From assembly GCA_947085845.1 (NCBI GenBank), contig CAMTXO010000001.1, positions 186,001 to 250,000 of the forward strand: DNA of 64,000 nt, read 5' to 3'. Positions within the stretch are counted from its first letter, which is position 1, and the number at the start of each line of letters is the position of its first letter. Below, one piece after another: positions 44,676 through 54,108 of this stretch. The notes below the pieces were generated by a model. The model was not told the origin of the DNA. It made no database searches and saw only the letters and a list, made by a program, of their open reading frames with translations. The translations under genes were made by a program, and so were the position numbers. This stretch comes from JACPYF01 sp947085845. GTDB lineage: Bacteria > Patescibacteriota > Saccharimonadia > Saccharimonadales > Saccharimonadaceae.

Positions 44676-45449
44676 TTACCCTCGACTTATATCATTGAAA
44701 AAAATAAGAATCATCAAAATAATACCGGATGAAAATACCGCAGGAAATGCTACATCCCTCAGCCGTAACTTTTTCTTAGCCATATATACCTTGTATGCAC
44801 GAGAGCTGAAGTAAGCTAGCAAAGTAACAATAACAGCAATGCTAGGTATCTTCAGCGATGCAGCTGGCACCAAGGTATATGCAATTGCCCAGCTATATCC
44901 TAGCCATCCTAGTTCCGCAACAACAAGCCCCCAAATCAACGAAAACAAAGTTACATCATTGTCCTCGAAGCTACTGATAGCATGTTGAGCACTGATGTAA
45001 CCAATAACCCACATGCAGATAACTACTAGCCAAGCTGGCCAATCAAAACTCACGCTAAACAGTGCCGTAATTGCGAAAAATTGTGCGATACCAGCTTGGA
45101 ATAAGATTGCTGATTGTTCACTTCGTGGTTTTAGTAGGACCAACCAAAGCGCATACAATGTAGCAACAGCAGATTGAAGCCACAGCGCCTCACTTGATTG
45201 CACCATCATGGTAACCATGCTTAAACCAAGTAATAAATCCAGTAAATTCGCCTTTATGTTTGCCCACCAAAAACGCGGTCGAACAGCAAAAACCCGCCAT
45301 TTACTCAGCGCGACCAGCGCGTAAGCAACTACAGGAAGTTCAAAGTAAACAAGCGCAAATACAGCTATAGCCAGGCCGACATTAAATACGACATACAAGG
45401 CTTCGCTAAGACGTGATGTGCGTTTTCCAGCAGATTTTACTAACTCCAT
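44676..45449 (-). CDS. Polytopic membrane protein of unknown function
   Basis: A 257-residue protein with about eight membrane helices separated by short loops, and a basic N-terminus (SAGKRTSRLSEALY). No family recognised. A perfect extended -10 (TGGTATAAT) lies 12 bases before the ATG. Between htrA and an LCP gene, so an envelope context. Confidence 0.65.
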   Translation of the reverse strand: MELVKSAGKRTSRLSEALYVVFNVGLAIAVFALVYFELPVVAYALVALSKWRVFAVRPRFWWANIKANLLDLLLGLSMVTMMVQSSEALWLQSAVATLYALWLVLLKPRSEQSAILFQAGIAQFFAITALFSVSFDWPAWLVVICMWVIGYISAQHAISSFEDNDVTLFSLIWGLVVAELGWLGYSWAIAYTLVPAASLKIPSIAVIVTLLAYFSSRAYKVYMAKKKLRLRDVAFPAVFSSGIILMILIFFNDISRG

Positions 45450-45497
45450 AATGTATCAACTATTATACCACGTCACAGCGTCGTTGATTCGTGCAAT

Positions 45498-47075
45498 CTA
45501 TTGACCAACAATCACAACAAAATCAGCATCTGCGACCATGCCGTATGGCAATGCTTCAGTTTTAACTGGGGCTTTTAGCGTCTTTTTAATTTTAGTTGTT
45601 GTTGCAGGTTGTTTTGTTGTACTAACTTTATAGATTGCAACTTTACCATACTCTTTACTGACAGTCGCATCACCAGTTGTTGTCACATTAAACCCTTTCG
45701 CAACTAACTTTTCCTTCATTTCTTTTGCCGCACCGGTTCTACCAGAGCCGTTTAATATAACAACTCGAGCGTTCTCTTTGGTCGCTTCGTCTTGTGTGAG
45801 GCGCTTTAGTATATAAGCCTGTATTGCAGAGTAGTCGAACAATCCAGCAGTTGGACGAACAACACTTTGACTACTAACCATTCCTGTTGTCAGTAACCCT
45901 GGGTCTTCATCAGCCAAACCAAACCTGTCGATGTTCTTTTCATCAATATCGCGGGCTAGATTTATCAAGGTTTTTATCTCACCGCCTACAAAATTTGTAC
46001 GGATATTATCACCAAGTGAATCTATTAGCCTGGAAGCTGCTACTGGATTTGCTAATGTACCCGCCGACGCGGCTTTGTTACGTAGTGCAACAATAATTTT
46101 TTGTTGGTTTACTTCACGATCAAAGTTACCTCTCGAAAGTCCATAACCACCGGCATCATTACGCGCCCTAGACAAAGCTAATGCATGCTTACCGTCTAGG
46201 TGAACTGTACCGTTGGGGTATTTTACGTAATAGCACTTAAAGTTACACTCCCAGTCAAAATTTCGATCCAAAATACCCCTGGGGTCCTTGCTCTCTATTT
46301 TTACATCAACACCACCGACAGCATCAACTGATTGCTGAACTGCAGTGTAGCCCACAAACACAGAGTATTGTACATCTAGCCCATACACTTCGCCCACCTT
46401 TGCACGCAATGCTTTTGCACCAGCCTCAGAAAATTCCCCTACTTTTTTGTTTGGATCAGCACATTGGTATACAACATTAATTTTGCCTTGGTAGCCAAAT
46501 TGACAATCATCATCATACTTCACCCACAGATCTCGCGGCACACTCGTCATAGCTGCAACTTTCTTAGTTTGATCCAGGCTCACTACCATAATCGAATCTG
46601 TCAGTGCTGCGCCATCGTGATCATTTGGATCATCTTCACTTGTGCCAAATATTAGTATGTTACTTCTTCCGTTTGCATCTTGTTTTAGCGGCTGACTACT
46701 AGAAAGTGCATCAAAAAGGTTACCCCCAAATATCTTGCTCCCGGCTATGAACGCTTTGATGGCTAGAAATGCACCTATTAATACCAATATAACCGCTAGT
46801 ATTTTGAAAAAACGCTTTATACCTTTTTTTGTGATCCTTTTTTTCTTCTTGAATGGCTTGTCTTCAAATTTTTTCAGTGATTCATCAATATCACTTCTTT
46901 TCAAACCCTCGGTACTAGGTTTTGATGTTTCGCTTTTTTTTGCTACGGGTGCAACTTTAGCAGTAGCATCTTTTAAAAAGCGCTCTGGCAGTGGCTCGGC
47001 ACCTAAATTCCTCACCCTACTTTCGTCACGACGACGAAGGCTAAACCCGTCTATTGAATTATTTTTCTTGCTCAT
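45498..47075 (-). CDS. LCP family protein with LytR C-terminal domain
   Basis: A 525-residue protein: basic cytoplasmic N-terminus, membrane helix near 90-110, LytR-CpsA-Psr phosphotransferase domain (NILIFGTSEDDPNDHDGAALTDSIMVVSLDQ, SVPRDLWVKY, LSRARNDAGGYGLSRGNFDREVNQQKII), and a C-terminal LytR_C domain (ARVVILNGSGRTGAAKEMKEKL). LCP enzymes attach glycopolymers to peptidoglycan. TGCTATAGT stands 11 bases before the ATG. Confidence 0.93.
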   Translation of the reverse strand: MSKKNNSIDGFSLRRRDESRVRNLGAEPLPERFLKDATAKVAPVAKKSETSKPSTEGLKRSDIDESLKKFEDKPFKKKKRITKKGIKRFFKILAVILVLIGAFLAIKAFIAGSKIFGGNLFDALSSSQPLKQDANGRSNILIFGTSEDDPNDHDGAALTDSIMVVSLDQTKKVAAMTSVPRDLWVKYDDDCQFGYQGKINVVYQCADPNKKVGEFSEAGAKALRAKVGEVYGLDVQYSVFVGYTAVQQSVDAVGGVDVKIESKDPRGILDRNFDWECNFKCYYVKYPNGTVHLDGKHALALSRARNDAGGYGLSRGNFDREVNQQKIIVALRNKAASAGTLANPVAASRLIDSLGDNIRTNFVGGEIKTLINLARDIDEKNIDRFGLADEDPGLLTTGMVSSQSVVRPTAGLFDYSAIQAYILKRLTQDEATKENARVVILNGSGRTGAAKEMKEKLVAKGFNVTTTGDATVSKEYGKVAIYKVSTTKQPATTTKIKKTLKAPVKTEALPYGMVADADFVVIVGQ

Positions 47076-47178
47076 TTACTGCACCTACTATAGCAGAAAA
47101 GTGCATGTTTTTGGATGATAATTTGCTTATGTTAAATATCCAGGATATCTCGTTTTATATAGTGTATGATATATACAG

Positions 47179-47778
47179 ATGATTTCAGATAAAATCCCTA
47201 CTTTTGTCAAAGACATATTCGGCATTATCATGTTTGTTGTTCTTGTTATTGCAGGTGTTTTTTTTATAAATAGTTTTATTTTTCGCAGCTTTAATGTCGA
47301 GGGACCTAGCATGGAAAAAACTATGTTTACGGGCGATAAACTGATTGCCAATAAAATACCATCGACGATTTCCCATATACAAGGTAAGGAGTACGAACCA
47401 GAGCGTGGGCAAATTATAGTTTTTAAAAACCCGGAGTATTCGTTACGTTTTGCTAACAAGGATGAATACATAGTAAAAAGAGTTGTTGGTTTGCCAGGAG
47501 ATACTGTACATGTAGCTGGTGGTAAGGTTTCCATCGTAAATCAAACCAGCCCAGAAGGATTCGACCCAGACGCTCTTACTAAAGATAAAGAAGGCGCGCC
47601 AACAAGCGGAGATGTCATCAGTAAAGTGCCCAAAGGTGAAGTCTTCGTCATGGGTGATCACCGTCAAGGCAATTACTCTTTAGATTCTCGTAGTGGCTTG
47701 GGTACAATCCCGTATGAAGATATTGTTGGACCGGTCACAATGAGACTGTTTCCATTCCAAGATTTTCGCTTGTTTTAG
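47179..47778 (+). CDS. lepB: Signal peptidase I
   Basis: A 199-residue type I signal peptidase with one membrane helix (residues about 12-34), catalytic Ser in GPSMEKTMFTGD near 43, Lys in DEYIVKRVVGLPGD near 98, and MGDHRQGNYSLDSR near 156. It removes signal peptides from exported proteins such as the CHAP hydrolase and the Ig/Calx-beta protein. TATGAT lies 8 bases before the ATG. Confidence 0.95.
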   Translation: MISDKIPTFVKDIFGIIMFVVLVIAGVFFINSFIFRSFNVEGPSMEKTMFTGDKLIANKIPSTISHIQGKEYEPERGQIIVFKNPEYSLRFANKDEYIVKRVVGLPGDTVHVAGGKVSIVNQTSPEGFDPDALTKDKEGAPTSGDVISKVPKGEVFVMGDHRQGNYSLDSRSGLGTIPYEDIVGPVTMRLFPFQDFRLF

Positions 47779-48653
47779 AATAATTTATTGATTCTATCTA
47801 GATCTTTTTCATCTTTAAAATTGATGACTAATTGCCCACCCTTTGCGGTAGTTTTGACCTTTACCTCTGTTGATAGCCTTTTCGAAAGACTTTTTGTTAA
47901 TGGTGTTTCAGTAAGTGTTGAACGGACCGCAGATGATTTTTTATCTCCAATCTTGCCTTTTTTGTAGCCTATAACAAATTGTTCCGCCCTACGCACACTC
48001 CAGCCCTCATCAATAACATGCTTCAATAAGCTGTCTTGGGCTGATTTTTCACTCAGCGCAAGAATTTGTCTTGCATGACCCTCGCTTATCAAGCCATTTA
48101 TCAGAGCTTCTTTTGCATTTTCCGGTAAATGCAGCAAGCGCAAAGCATTACTGACAGATGCAACAGATCTACCGCCAACACGTGCACCAATTTCTTCGAG
48201 CTTCAAATTGAACTGATCTCTTAGTTTCAAATACGCGGTTGCTGTTTCCAGTGAGTTAAGATCCCGTCTCTGTAGGTTTTCAATTAATGAAATTTCCAAA
48301 CGGTGCTGCGCGCTAAGGGTTCGTAGCAAAACTGGTACTTTTTTTATTCCAGCTTTTTTACTGGCACGCCAGCGTCGTTCACCCGCGACAATTTGATAGT
48401 TTCCACCAGTTGCTACAACAACTAACGGCTGCAATATTCCGTGCTCCTTGATAGAGGCGGCAAGTTCTTCCAGTGCGCCTTCGTCAAAACTTCTTCTTGG
48501 TTGGTTTTTATCTGGCGATATGTTGTCTATCGGGACTTGGCGAAGTTCGGATACTCTTTCATCTTCGCCTGCTGTTGGGTCAAAAGCTTCATTTAAAAGT
48601 TCGGTCGGCAGTAAACTATCGAAACTTCTTCCAAGTCCTTTTTTCTGCGCCAT
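47775..48653 (-). CDS. parB: Chromosome partitioning protein ParB
   Basis: A 292-residue ParB: N-terminal GLGRSFDSLLP, CTP-binding domain with DKNQPRRSFDE and GERRWRASKKAG, HTH region (LEEIGARVGGRSVASVSNALRLL) and C-terminal dimerisation domain. It loads at parS and recruits SMC. No parS-like site could be recognised in the window. GAGG lies 8 bases before the ATG. Confidence 0.94.
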   Translation of the reverse strand: MAQKKGLGRSFDSLLPTELLNEAFDPTAGEDERVSELRQVPIDNISPDKNQPRRSFDEGALEELAASIKEHGILQPLVVVATGGNYQIVAGERRWRASKKAGIKKVPVLLRTLSAQHRLEISLIENLQRRDLNSLETATAYLKLRDQFNLKLEEIGARVGGRSVASVSNALRLLHLPENAKEALINGLISEGHARQILALSEKSAQDSLLKHVIDEGWSVRRAEQFVIGYKKGKIGDKKSSAVRSTLTETPLTKSLSKRLSTEVKVKTTAKGGQLVINFKDEKDLDRINKLF

Positions 48654-48656
48654 AAT

Positions 48657-49427
48657 TTAAACCTCGAGCCTCGCGAGCAACTCTTTTGTTGCAGCTTTAT
48701 ACGCACGAGCACCCTTGCTCCAGCGCTCATATGCACCAATAGGCAGGCCGTGGCTAGGGGCCTCTGCCAATCTAATATTGCGCGGAATAGTTGTCTCGAA
48801 AACTTTGCCTGGAAAGTGTTTTTTAATCTCGTCATGGACCTGTTTCGATAGTGAGGTGCGACTATCGAGCATTGTCACAAGCACTCCTAGTAATTCGAGG
48901 TTTGGGTTCATCCCCTTGCGCACTAGTTTCATTGTCTCAAGTAGCTGACCTAGACCTTCCATAGCATAAAACTCTGCTTGGACAGGTAGAAGCACATGTT
49001 GCGCAGCAATCAACGCATTAACAGTGAGTAAACTGAGGCTTGGTGGACTATCGATAATAATATAATCAAAATCATTATCACCACCTAAACCTTTTTTTAA
49101 TCGAACAAATTTATTGTTCAAATTGGCTAGCTCTACTTCTGTATTTGCCAAATGTGAGGTAGTTGGCAGTAGGAAAAAATTCTTGTGTTTTGTTTTAACT
49201 GTTACCTCGCCAAGAGCTGCTTCGTTTACCAATAGATCTATAACACTTTTTTCTATCTTACTCTTATCTACACCCAAGCCACTTGTTGCATTTCCTTGTG
49301 GATCAAGGTCAATCAGTAGAGTTTTTTTGCCATTTTTTGCCAAGTAATACGCTATATTAATAGCGGTCGTTGTTTTCCCAACGCCTCCTTTTTGATTTGT
49401 CACAGCAATAACTATTGGTTTGCTCAC
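48657..49427 (-). CDS. parA: Chromosome partitioning ATPase ParA
   Basis: A 256-residue ParA/Soj: deviant Walker A NQKGGVGKTTTAINIAYYLA near residue 9, Walker B-like DLDPQGNATSGLG near 40, and IIDSPPSLSLL near 118. It positions the origin with ParB. A TTG upstream at 49460 lies inside the -10 box, so the GTG at 49427 is chosen; a GAGAGG precedes it. Confidence 0.93.
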   Translation of the reverse strand: MSKPIVIAVTNQKGGVGKTTTAINIAYYLAKNGKKTLLIDLDPQGNATSGLGVDKSKIEKSVIDLLVNEAALGEVTVKTKHKNFFLLPTTSHLANTEVELANLNNKFVRLKKGLGGDNDFDYIIIDSPPSLSLLTVNALIAAQHVLLPVQAEFYAMEGLGQLLETMKLVRKGMNPNLELLGVLVTMLDSRTSLSKQVHDEIKKHFPGKVFETTIPRNIRLAEAPSHGLPIGAYERWSKGARAYKAATKELLARLEV

Positions 49428-49459
49428 AGTGTCTGTATTACCTCTCTTTATATACCCCA

Positions 49460-49468
49460 ATTATACCA
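49460..49468 (-). promoter_or_regulatory. Extended -10 promoter of parA
   Basis: The minus strand reads TGGTATAAT. Transcription should begin near 49452, giving a leader of about 25 bases to the GTG start of parA. Confidence 0.65.
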
Positions 49469-49495
49469 CGCAGCGTGAAAAGTTTATTGGCAATT

Positions 49496-49519
49496 AAAAA
49501 ACGCCCCTGTCTGGGGCGT
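49496..49519 (-). terminator. Terminator of rplU
   Basis: ACGCCCC (49501-49507) pairs with GGGGCGT (49513-49519); on the minus strand TTTTT follows, and on the plus strand TTTT also follows, so it may work both ways. Confidence 0.92.
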
Positions 49520-49526
49520 TTTAGAT

Positions 49527-49835
49527 TTATTTGATCGATGTGATCTGGATTTTGCTGTACTTTTGTCGATGTCCTTGTTCTTTATGGACTCGTTTCTTTG
49601 CCTTAAAGCGAATAACACGAATTTTATCGCCCTTCACCTCTGGTTCTAGTACTTGTGCGACGACTTTCACGTCTTTCACGGTTGGAGTTCCAACTTTTGT
49701 GGTTTTACCATCAAATGTTAGAAGCGCGTCAAGCGTGAGCTCTTTTGTTCCATCTTGGAGGCGGTCCACCAAGAGGGTCTCTTTTTCGGTAACAATGTGT
49801 TGTTTGCCACCGATTATGACGACTGCTTTTGTCAT
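49527..49835 (-). CDS. rplU: 50S ribosomal protein bL21
   Basis: A 102-residue bL21: AVVIIGGKQHIVTEKETLLVDRL, a central beta-rich part, and C-terminal KGDKIRVIRFKAKKRVHKEQGHRQKYSKIQITSI. It stands as a single-gene unit with its own promoter and terminator, separated from rpmA. Confidence 0.95.
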   Translation of the reverse strand: MTKAVVIIGGKQHIVTEKETLLVDRLQDGTKELTLDALLTFDGKTTKVGTPTVKDVKVVAQVLEPEVKGDKIRVIRFKAKKRVHKEQGHRQKYSKIQITSIK

Positions 49836-49870
49836 TTCTTTTCCTTACAATTAATTTAGTTCAGGGGTAG

Positions 49871-49899
49871 ATTGTAGCAGAACAGCGAGCATATGTAAA
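49871..49899 (-). promoter_or_regulatory. Promoter of rplU
   Basis: On the minus strand TTTACA, 17 bases, and TACAAT with TGC ahead (extended -10). A leader of about 30 bases with AAGGA follows. Confidence 0.75.
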
Positions 49900-49964
49900 C
49901 TGTTAAACCTCTGATTCATGCCACTTATGGTAGAATTAAAGCAAATATCTTAACTAGGGGGTCT

Positions 49965-50903
49965 ATGAAGCCAGAAGCATTAAAAAACAAAGCATCTAGT
50001 AAAGCTCATCAGCCGTTAGCTGAATATCAATCAAATCCATTTTCACTTTCGTTTAATAAATTCGGATTATTTTTTGAAAAAAACCTGGGATGGGCTATCG
50101 CGCTCTTGGTGATACCTGTATTCTTTGGTCTGCTGCAATTTGGTTCACAAATCCCTTGGCTACTAGAGCCGGATACAACCGAAACAACATCAACTACTAC
50201 AAAGAAAGAAGATACCACATACAAAAACAACTATTACAGTGGTGATAAAGAGGAAAAAACTCCTGATTTCACACAATACAGCGAAGATGAAATTCCTCCA
50301 TTGGGTGCAATAGCTGTTATCGTTTCTATTTTGGTTGTATTGTTTGTAGGGATAGTCATATTGCAAGCTCTCATACAGACTTTTATATTTGGTATGCTAA
50401 CGTACGTTGCCCTGGAGAATGATGCTGGTCGTAAAGCCAGCTTACGTGGCTCAATCGACGCAGTCGTTTCTCGATTCCGACGACTGTTCCTAGCCCAACT
50501 CTTGGCAAGCGCAAAGATATTTGGCTGGACCCTGCTGCTTATTATTCCAGGCATTATAGCTACGTTTCGTTACGCGCTTTTACCGTTCGTCATTATGGAT
50601 GAATCACCAAAAAACAAAGGGGTTGTAGCATCTCACGACCGAGTGAAAGAAATCGTCGCAGGACGCAAGCGTGAGGTATTTGGTGTTGCAACTGTAGCAG
50701 TTATCATTCCAATCATCGGTACTATTATTCAATTCGTTGGCAATGCAGCCTTGTATCGTCAGCTGCAAAGCTACCACGATCAAAATGGCCAAAAAGCTCC
50801 AGTCCATTGGCTCAATTACTTTGGTTTTATGCTAATAGGAATTTATCTCCTATTCATCATCGCTCTGGTTGCACTACTTATAGCTTTTGCAGAGACTAGT
50901 TAA
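49965..50903 (+). CDS. Polytopic membrane protein of unknown function
   Basis: A 312-residue protein: membrane helix near 38-55, a Thr/Ser/charged extracytoplasmic insert (residues about 65-110), then five further helices. The region around DAVVSRFRRLFLAQLLAS and IIPGIIATFRYALLPFVIMDE resembles the DUF7544/GDPD-type membrane-domain repeat seen in other bacteria. Leader with AGGGGG and an extended -10 (TGGTAGAAT). Confidence 0.65.
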   Translation: MKPEALKNKASSKAHQPLAEYQSNPFSLSFNKFGLFFEKNLGWAIALLVIPVFFGLLQFGSQIPWLLEPDTTETTSTTTKKEDTTYKNNYYSGDKEEKTPDFTQYSEDEIPPLGAIAVIVSILVVLFVGIVILQALIQTFIFGMLTYVALENDAGRKASLRGSIDAVVSRFRRLFLAQLLASAKIFGWTLLLIIPGIIATFRYALLPFVIMDESPKNKGVVASHDRVKEIVAGRKREVFGVATVAVIIPIIGTIIQFVGNAALYRQLQSYHDQNGQKAPVHWLNYFGFMLIGIYLLFIIALVALLIAFAETS

Positions 50904-50906
50904 TCT

Positions 50907-51284
50907 TTACTTCTCTCGCTTGTGAATCTCTGTATGATTAAGCCCATAAAAATGTGCAATTTCGTGCCATAATGTGTGTTTTACTTGTTCGCGTAAATCG
51001 GTGTGAGTGAGCTCACAGTAAGTCACAATAGGTAACTTGAATAGCGTTATTTTATCTGGTAAAACCAAATTGTAACCCGCCCCTCTCTGCGTCAACGGAA
51101 TGCCTTCGTATAAGCCAAGTAATAATGAATCGTGTCTTAGGTTCATTTTCTTTTTTTGGTGAACATCGGGTTCGTCGGCATATGTTACAACCACATTCTG
51201 TAAATTCTCTATGTCACGCTTTGGTAGCTCATCCATAGCCTGGCTTATTAGCTGGTCAAACTCTTTATCTGTTGGGATATTCAT
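50907..51284 (-). CDS. Zincin-like metallopeptidase family protein
   Basis: A 125-residue protein with the zincin motif HEIAHFYGLNH near residue 107 and the preceding LPDKITLFKLPI strand pattern of the DUF1025/zincin-like family (PF06262-type). It is a possible minimal metalloprotease of unknown substrate. TGCTATACT ends 9 bases before the ATG. Confidence 0.82.
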   Translation of the reverse strand: MNIPTDKEFDQLISQAMDELPKRDIENLQNVVVTYADEPDVHQKKKMNLRHDSLLLGLYEGIPLTQRGAGYNLVLPDKITLFKLPIVTYCELTHTDLREQVKHTLWHEIAHFYGLNHTEIHKREK

Positions 51285-51302
51285 ACTATATAAAGTATAG
51301 CA

Positions 51303-51791
51303 TTATACCGCTGCATACGGAATATGGCACATACCAATTCCTGTTTTTTCGGTATATTTCTGATGATATTCTTCAGCTTTGTAAAATTCCGAGGCTTCTG
51401 TGAGCTCTGTGACTATTGGTTTATCAAAATTGGGGGCCAATTCATCTTTTATTTTTTCTGCTATATTCTTTTGCTCGTCACTGATATAAAAAATGGCCGA
51501 TCGATAACTATCTCCAATATCAGGACCCTGCCTATTCAGTTGGGTTGGGTTATGCATACGAAAGAATTGCCGTACTAATGTCTCAAAGCTAACTTTTTCG
51601 GCGTCAAAAACAACTTGTATTGCTTCGGCATGACCCGTTTTATGTGTACATACTTGTTCGTATGTAGGATTCTGAACATGTCCACCCGTATAGCCCACCA
51701 CCGTTTCAACAACACCTGGAATTTGATCAAAATAATCCTGAACTCCCCAGAAGCAACCCGCTGCAAATATTGCTTTATTTTGTTTATGCAT
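51303..51791 (-). CDS. msrA: Peptide methionine sulfoxide reductase MsrA
   Basis: A 162-residue MsrA with the active-site GCFWG near residue 12, YTGG near 34 and the C-terminal YTEKTGIGMCHIPYAA, whose Cys may act as the resolving residue. It reduces Met-S-sulfoxide in proteins. TGCTATAGT lies 6 bases before the ATG. Confidence 0.95.
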   Translation of the reverse strand: MHKQNKAIFAAGCFWGVQDYFDQIPGVVETVVGYTGGHVQNPTYEQVCTHKTGHAEAIQVVFDAEKVSFETLVRQFFRMHNPTQLNRQGPDIGDSYRSAIFYISDEQKNIAEKIKDELAPNFDKPIVTELTEASEFYKAEEYHQKYTEKTGIGMCHIPYAAV

Positions 51792-51808
51792 ATACTTACT
51801 ATAGCAGC

Positions 51809-52513
51809 CTATGCCGCAAGTAGATCCGGCTCAATTTCAATCATTCTTTGTATAAGATTATTAGAACCACTCAACATTGCACCGCCGAGGACTAGCACTG
51901 TGTCTGCTGATACTTTGCCTTTTAGTTGATCTAGAGGAAGTTCTGTAAAAGTAACTGGCATTTCAGAAATTGCATCAATTTTCTTGCCAAACCACACCTC
52001 ACTACCTCTGTTTTTTGCGAAATGACGCTCTAAAACATCCTCCACAACTTCTTCTTCTATACTTCCTGTATCGAGTCTTTTAAAAGCATAGTCTACCATT
52101 TTGTTAGATTTTTTCTCATGTTTTTTTATTTGTCTTGCGGCTCTAAGGAGTGACTCTGCAATATCCCACGATTCGCAAAAGCTTTTCATCACTTCACTAT
52201 CCGGTATCAGTGGTGGTGATGTTGCCTCGTGGAGTTTTTGGTGAAAACCACGAGGTAGCCTACCTTTATTTGGTGCTAACTCGCGAAATTCTATTTCAAG
52301 ATCACTCGTATATCTAGCATGAGGATAATAAAAATGATGAACATTTGTACCTTCATTTGGTAGAAAAAGCTCATCTGGGCTCATCCTGCCCTTAACTGTC
52401 AAAAGAAGTCTATCTATTTCAACTATTCCACGCTCATCAACTGGCGTATTTCGTCGTCGGTCACCAAAAGAGTCTGTTTTTTGCGGAGTCCATAATTCAC
52501 TCCGCCCTTTCAT
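51809..52513 (-). CDS. Unknown 234-residue protein
   Basis: A soluble, basic-acidic mixed protein that I do not recognise. It starts MKGRSELWTPQKTDSFGDRRR and has a helix-rich middle (VMKSFCESWDIAESLLRAARQIKKHEKK). A TATAAT at 52551-52556 gives a leader of about 38 bases. AGAGG precedes the ATG. The region lies between msrA and yajQ. Confidence 0.6.
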   Translation of the reverse strand: MKGRSELWTPQKTDSFGDRRRNTPVDERGIVEIDRLLLTVKGRMSPDELFLPNEGTNVHHFYYPHARYTSDLEIEFRELAPNKGRLPRGFHQKLHEATSPPLIPDSEVMKSFCESWDIAESLLRAARQIKKHEKKSNKMVDYAFKRLDTGSIEEEVVEDVLERHFAKNRGSEVWFGKKIDAISEMPVTFTELPLDQLKGKVSADTVLVLGGAMLSGSNNLIQRMIEIEPDLLAA

Positions 52514-52609
52514 CTATACACTCACCTCTGTTTTTTGTTTTTTGGTGTACATTATATTCTAATTAAACTACAAATCAGCTACGGTAACAATAGCATGGTG
52601 ATGTACTTT

Positions 52610-53104
52610 TCAGCGATAGTTTATAAAATTCGTTACAAAATCAAAGTCTTGCGCTCGAACCAATTGCATGACGGACTGTAAATCGTCTTTACTGCCACTC
52701 GTTACTCGCACAGCTTCGCCCTGAATCTGGGTTTTTACCTTTGGAAACTCGTCTCGCAACAACTTTGTAATTTTTTTTGCCTTTTCTTGGTCTAAACCTT
52801 CTATAAACGGAATTTCCTGAGTCGCCTTCATATTACTTTCGTTAATTGATTTAGTTAGGTCAAGAACTTTTGAGCTTTGGTTGCGAGACGCTAGCTTTTT
52901 ACGAACAATATCTACAACTGCTTCGATTTGCCACTCTCCAGCTCCTGTAATTTTCAGTCCAGATTTATCACCTAGCCATTCGATGGCTGCAGGCGTTCCT
53001 TTAAAGTCGTACCGGTTAGCAATTTCCCGCTCTACTAAAGCAAAGACATTGTTCATTTCTGCTTTGTCATATTCAGAGACAATATCAAACGAAAATTGCG
53101 CCAT
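52610..53104 (-). CDS. yajQ: YajQ-family nucleotide-binding protein
   Basis: A 164-residue YajQ: two ferredoxin-like domains, starting FSFDIVSEYDKAEMNNVFALVEREIANRYDFKG and ending SKDDLQSVMQLVRAQDFDFVTNFINYR. Family members bind RNA or cyclic di-GMP and act in diverse ways. Function here not evident. Confidence 0.93.
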   Translation of the reverse strand: MAQFSFDIVSEYDKAEMNNVFALVEREIANRYDFKGTPAAIEWLGDKSGLKITGAGEWQIEAVVDIVRKKLASRNQSSKVLDLTKSINESNMKATQEIPFIEGLDQEKAKKITKLLRDEFPKVKTQIQGEAVRVTSGSKDDLQSVMQLVRAQDFDFVTNFINYR

Positions 53105-53145
53105 AGTAACTCCTCTTATTTGATAACCTGATTATACCACTATAC

Positions 53146-53322
53146 TTATGCACCGTGTGGACGCACTCCTATATCAGAAAGTTCAAAACCATAATCTTCC
53201 AGAGTACTGATGACTAGATCGCTATCACCAACTTTGTATTCGTGTGCAAGAGCTTGCAAAAAAAGCTCCACGTTCTCGTATAATTCACCATCAAATTCAT
53301 ATACTTGTACGTTGTTGTCCAT
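53146..53322 (-). CDS. Small 58-residue acidic protein
   Basis: An open frame starting MDNNVQVYEFDGELYENVEL and ending DIGVRPHGA. AGGGGG stands before the ATG and its codon choice is like its neighbours. Six Glu and seven Asp give an acidic character. It lies between yajQ and yhhQ. No family recognised. Confidence 0.6.
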   Translation of the reverse strand: MDNNVQVYEFDGELYENVELFLQALAHEYKVGDSDLVISTLEDYGFELSDIGVRPHGA

Positions 53323-53427
53323 AGCACGCCCCCTTTTTGATAATAGTTTGCTTACATCCTTATTATACTCCTATCTAAATTTTAAATTATTTTTCAGTAA
53401 TCTGTTTTTGATGCTACACTAGTTGAA

Positions 53428-54108
53428 ATGAAAAAGAATTTTATTTACTACGACCTTATTCTTGCAGTTTTTGCAGCAGTGCTTTTGATATCAAACCTAG
53501 CTGCAACAAAACTAATAGCATTTGGACCAATTATCACTGACGGCGGAGCTATATTATTTCCACTAGTATACATTTTTGGAGATATATTAACAGAGGTGTA
53601 CGGATATAAATATGCACGACGTGCGATTTGGACTGGATTTGGGGTTATGTTGTTAGCAGTCGTTGCCTTTACAGTAGTTCGATACCTCCCTGCAGCCGCC
53701 GGATATACCGATCAAGCTTCTTTCGAAGCAGTTCTTGGATTTTTCCCTCGTATCGTCATTGCAAGCTTAGTTGCGTATCTTATTGGTGAGTTCTTGAACT
53801 CCTATGTACTGGCTAAATTAAAAGTAAAATTCAAAGGTAAAAAATTATGGCTACGACTCATCGGCTCAACCATTGTTGGCGAATTTTTCGACACGGTAGT
53901 CTTTAGTGTTATCGCCTTTGGTGGTATTCTCACGATGAATGACATGGTAATCTTTATACTCATTGGATGGGGCTTTAAGACGGCAGTAGAAGTTCTATTG
54001 CTACCAGTTACTTATAAAGTAATTGCGTTCTTGAAAAAGCGAGAAAAGATTGATATTTACGATAAAAAAACTGATTTCAACCCGCTCAAAATTGGCCTCA
54101 AAGACTAG
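53428..54108 (+). CDS. yhhQ: Queuosine precursor transporter YhhQ-like
   Basis: A 226-residue membrane protein with six helices and the VUT/YhhQ pattern: LLISNLAATKLIAFG near residue 18, LVYIFGDILTEVYGYKYARRAIW near 48, and GSTIVGEFFDTVVFSVIAFGG near 148. It imports preQ0, preQ1 or queuine. TGCTACACT lies 7 bases before the ATG. Its stop overlaps the convergent tgt stop by 4 bases, so transporter and enzyme are neighbours. Confidence 0.92.
   Translation: MKKNFIYYDLILAVFAAVLLISNLAATKLIAFGPIITDGGAILFPLVYIFGDILTEVYGYKYARRAIWTGFGVMLLAVVAFTVVRYLPAAAGYTDQASFEAVLGFFPRIVIASLVAYLIGEFLNSYVLAKLKVKFKGKKLWLRLIGSTIVGEFFDTVVFSVIAFGGILTMNDMVIFILIGWGFKTAVEVLLLPVTYKVIAFLKKREKIDIYDKKTDFNPLKIGLKD

Noticed and set aside
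47775..49427. parS site near parAB
   Set aside because: No close match to TGTTTCACGTGAAACA was seen by eye in or around the genes.
49836..49964. tRNA or small RNA in the intergenic gaps
   Set aside because: No cloverleaf or GTTCRA-type T-arm motif was found in this or the other short gaps.
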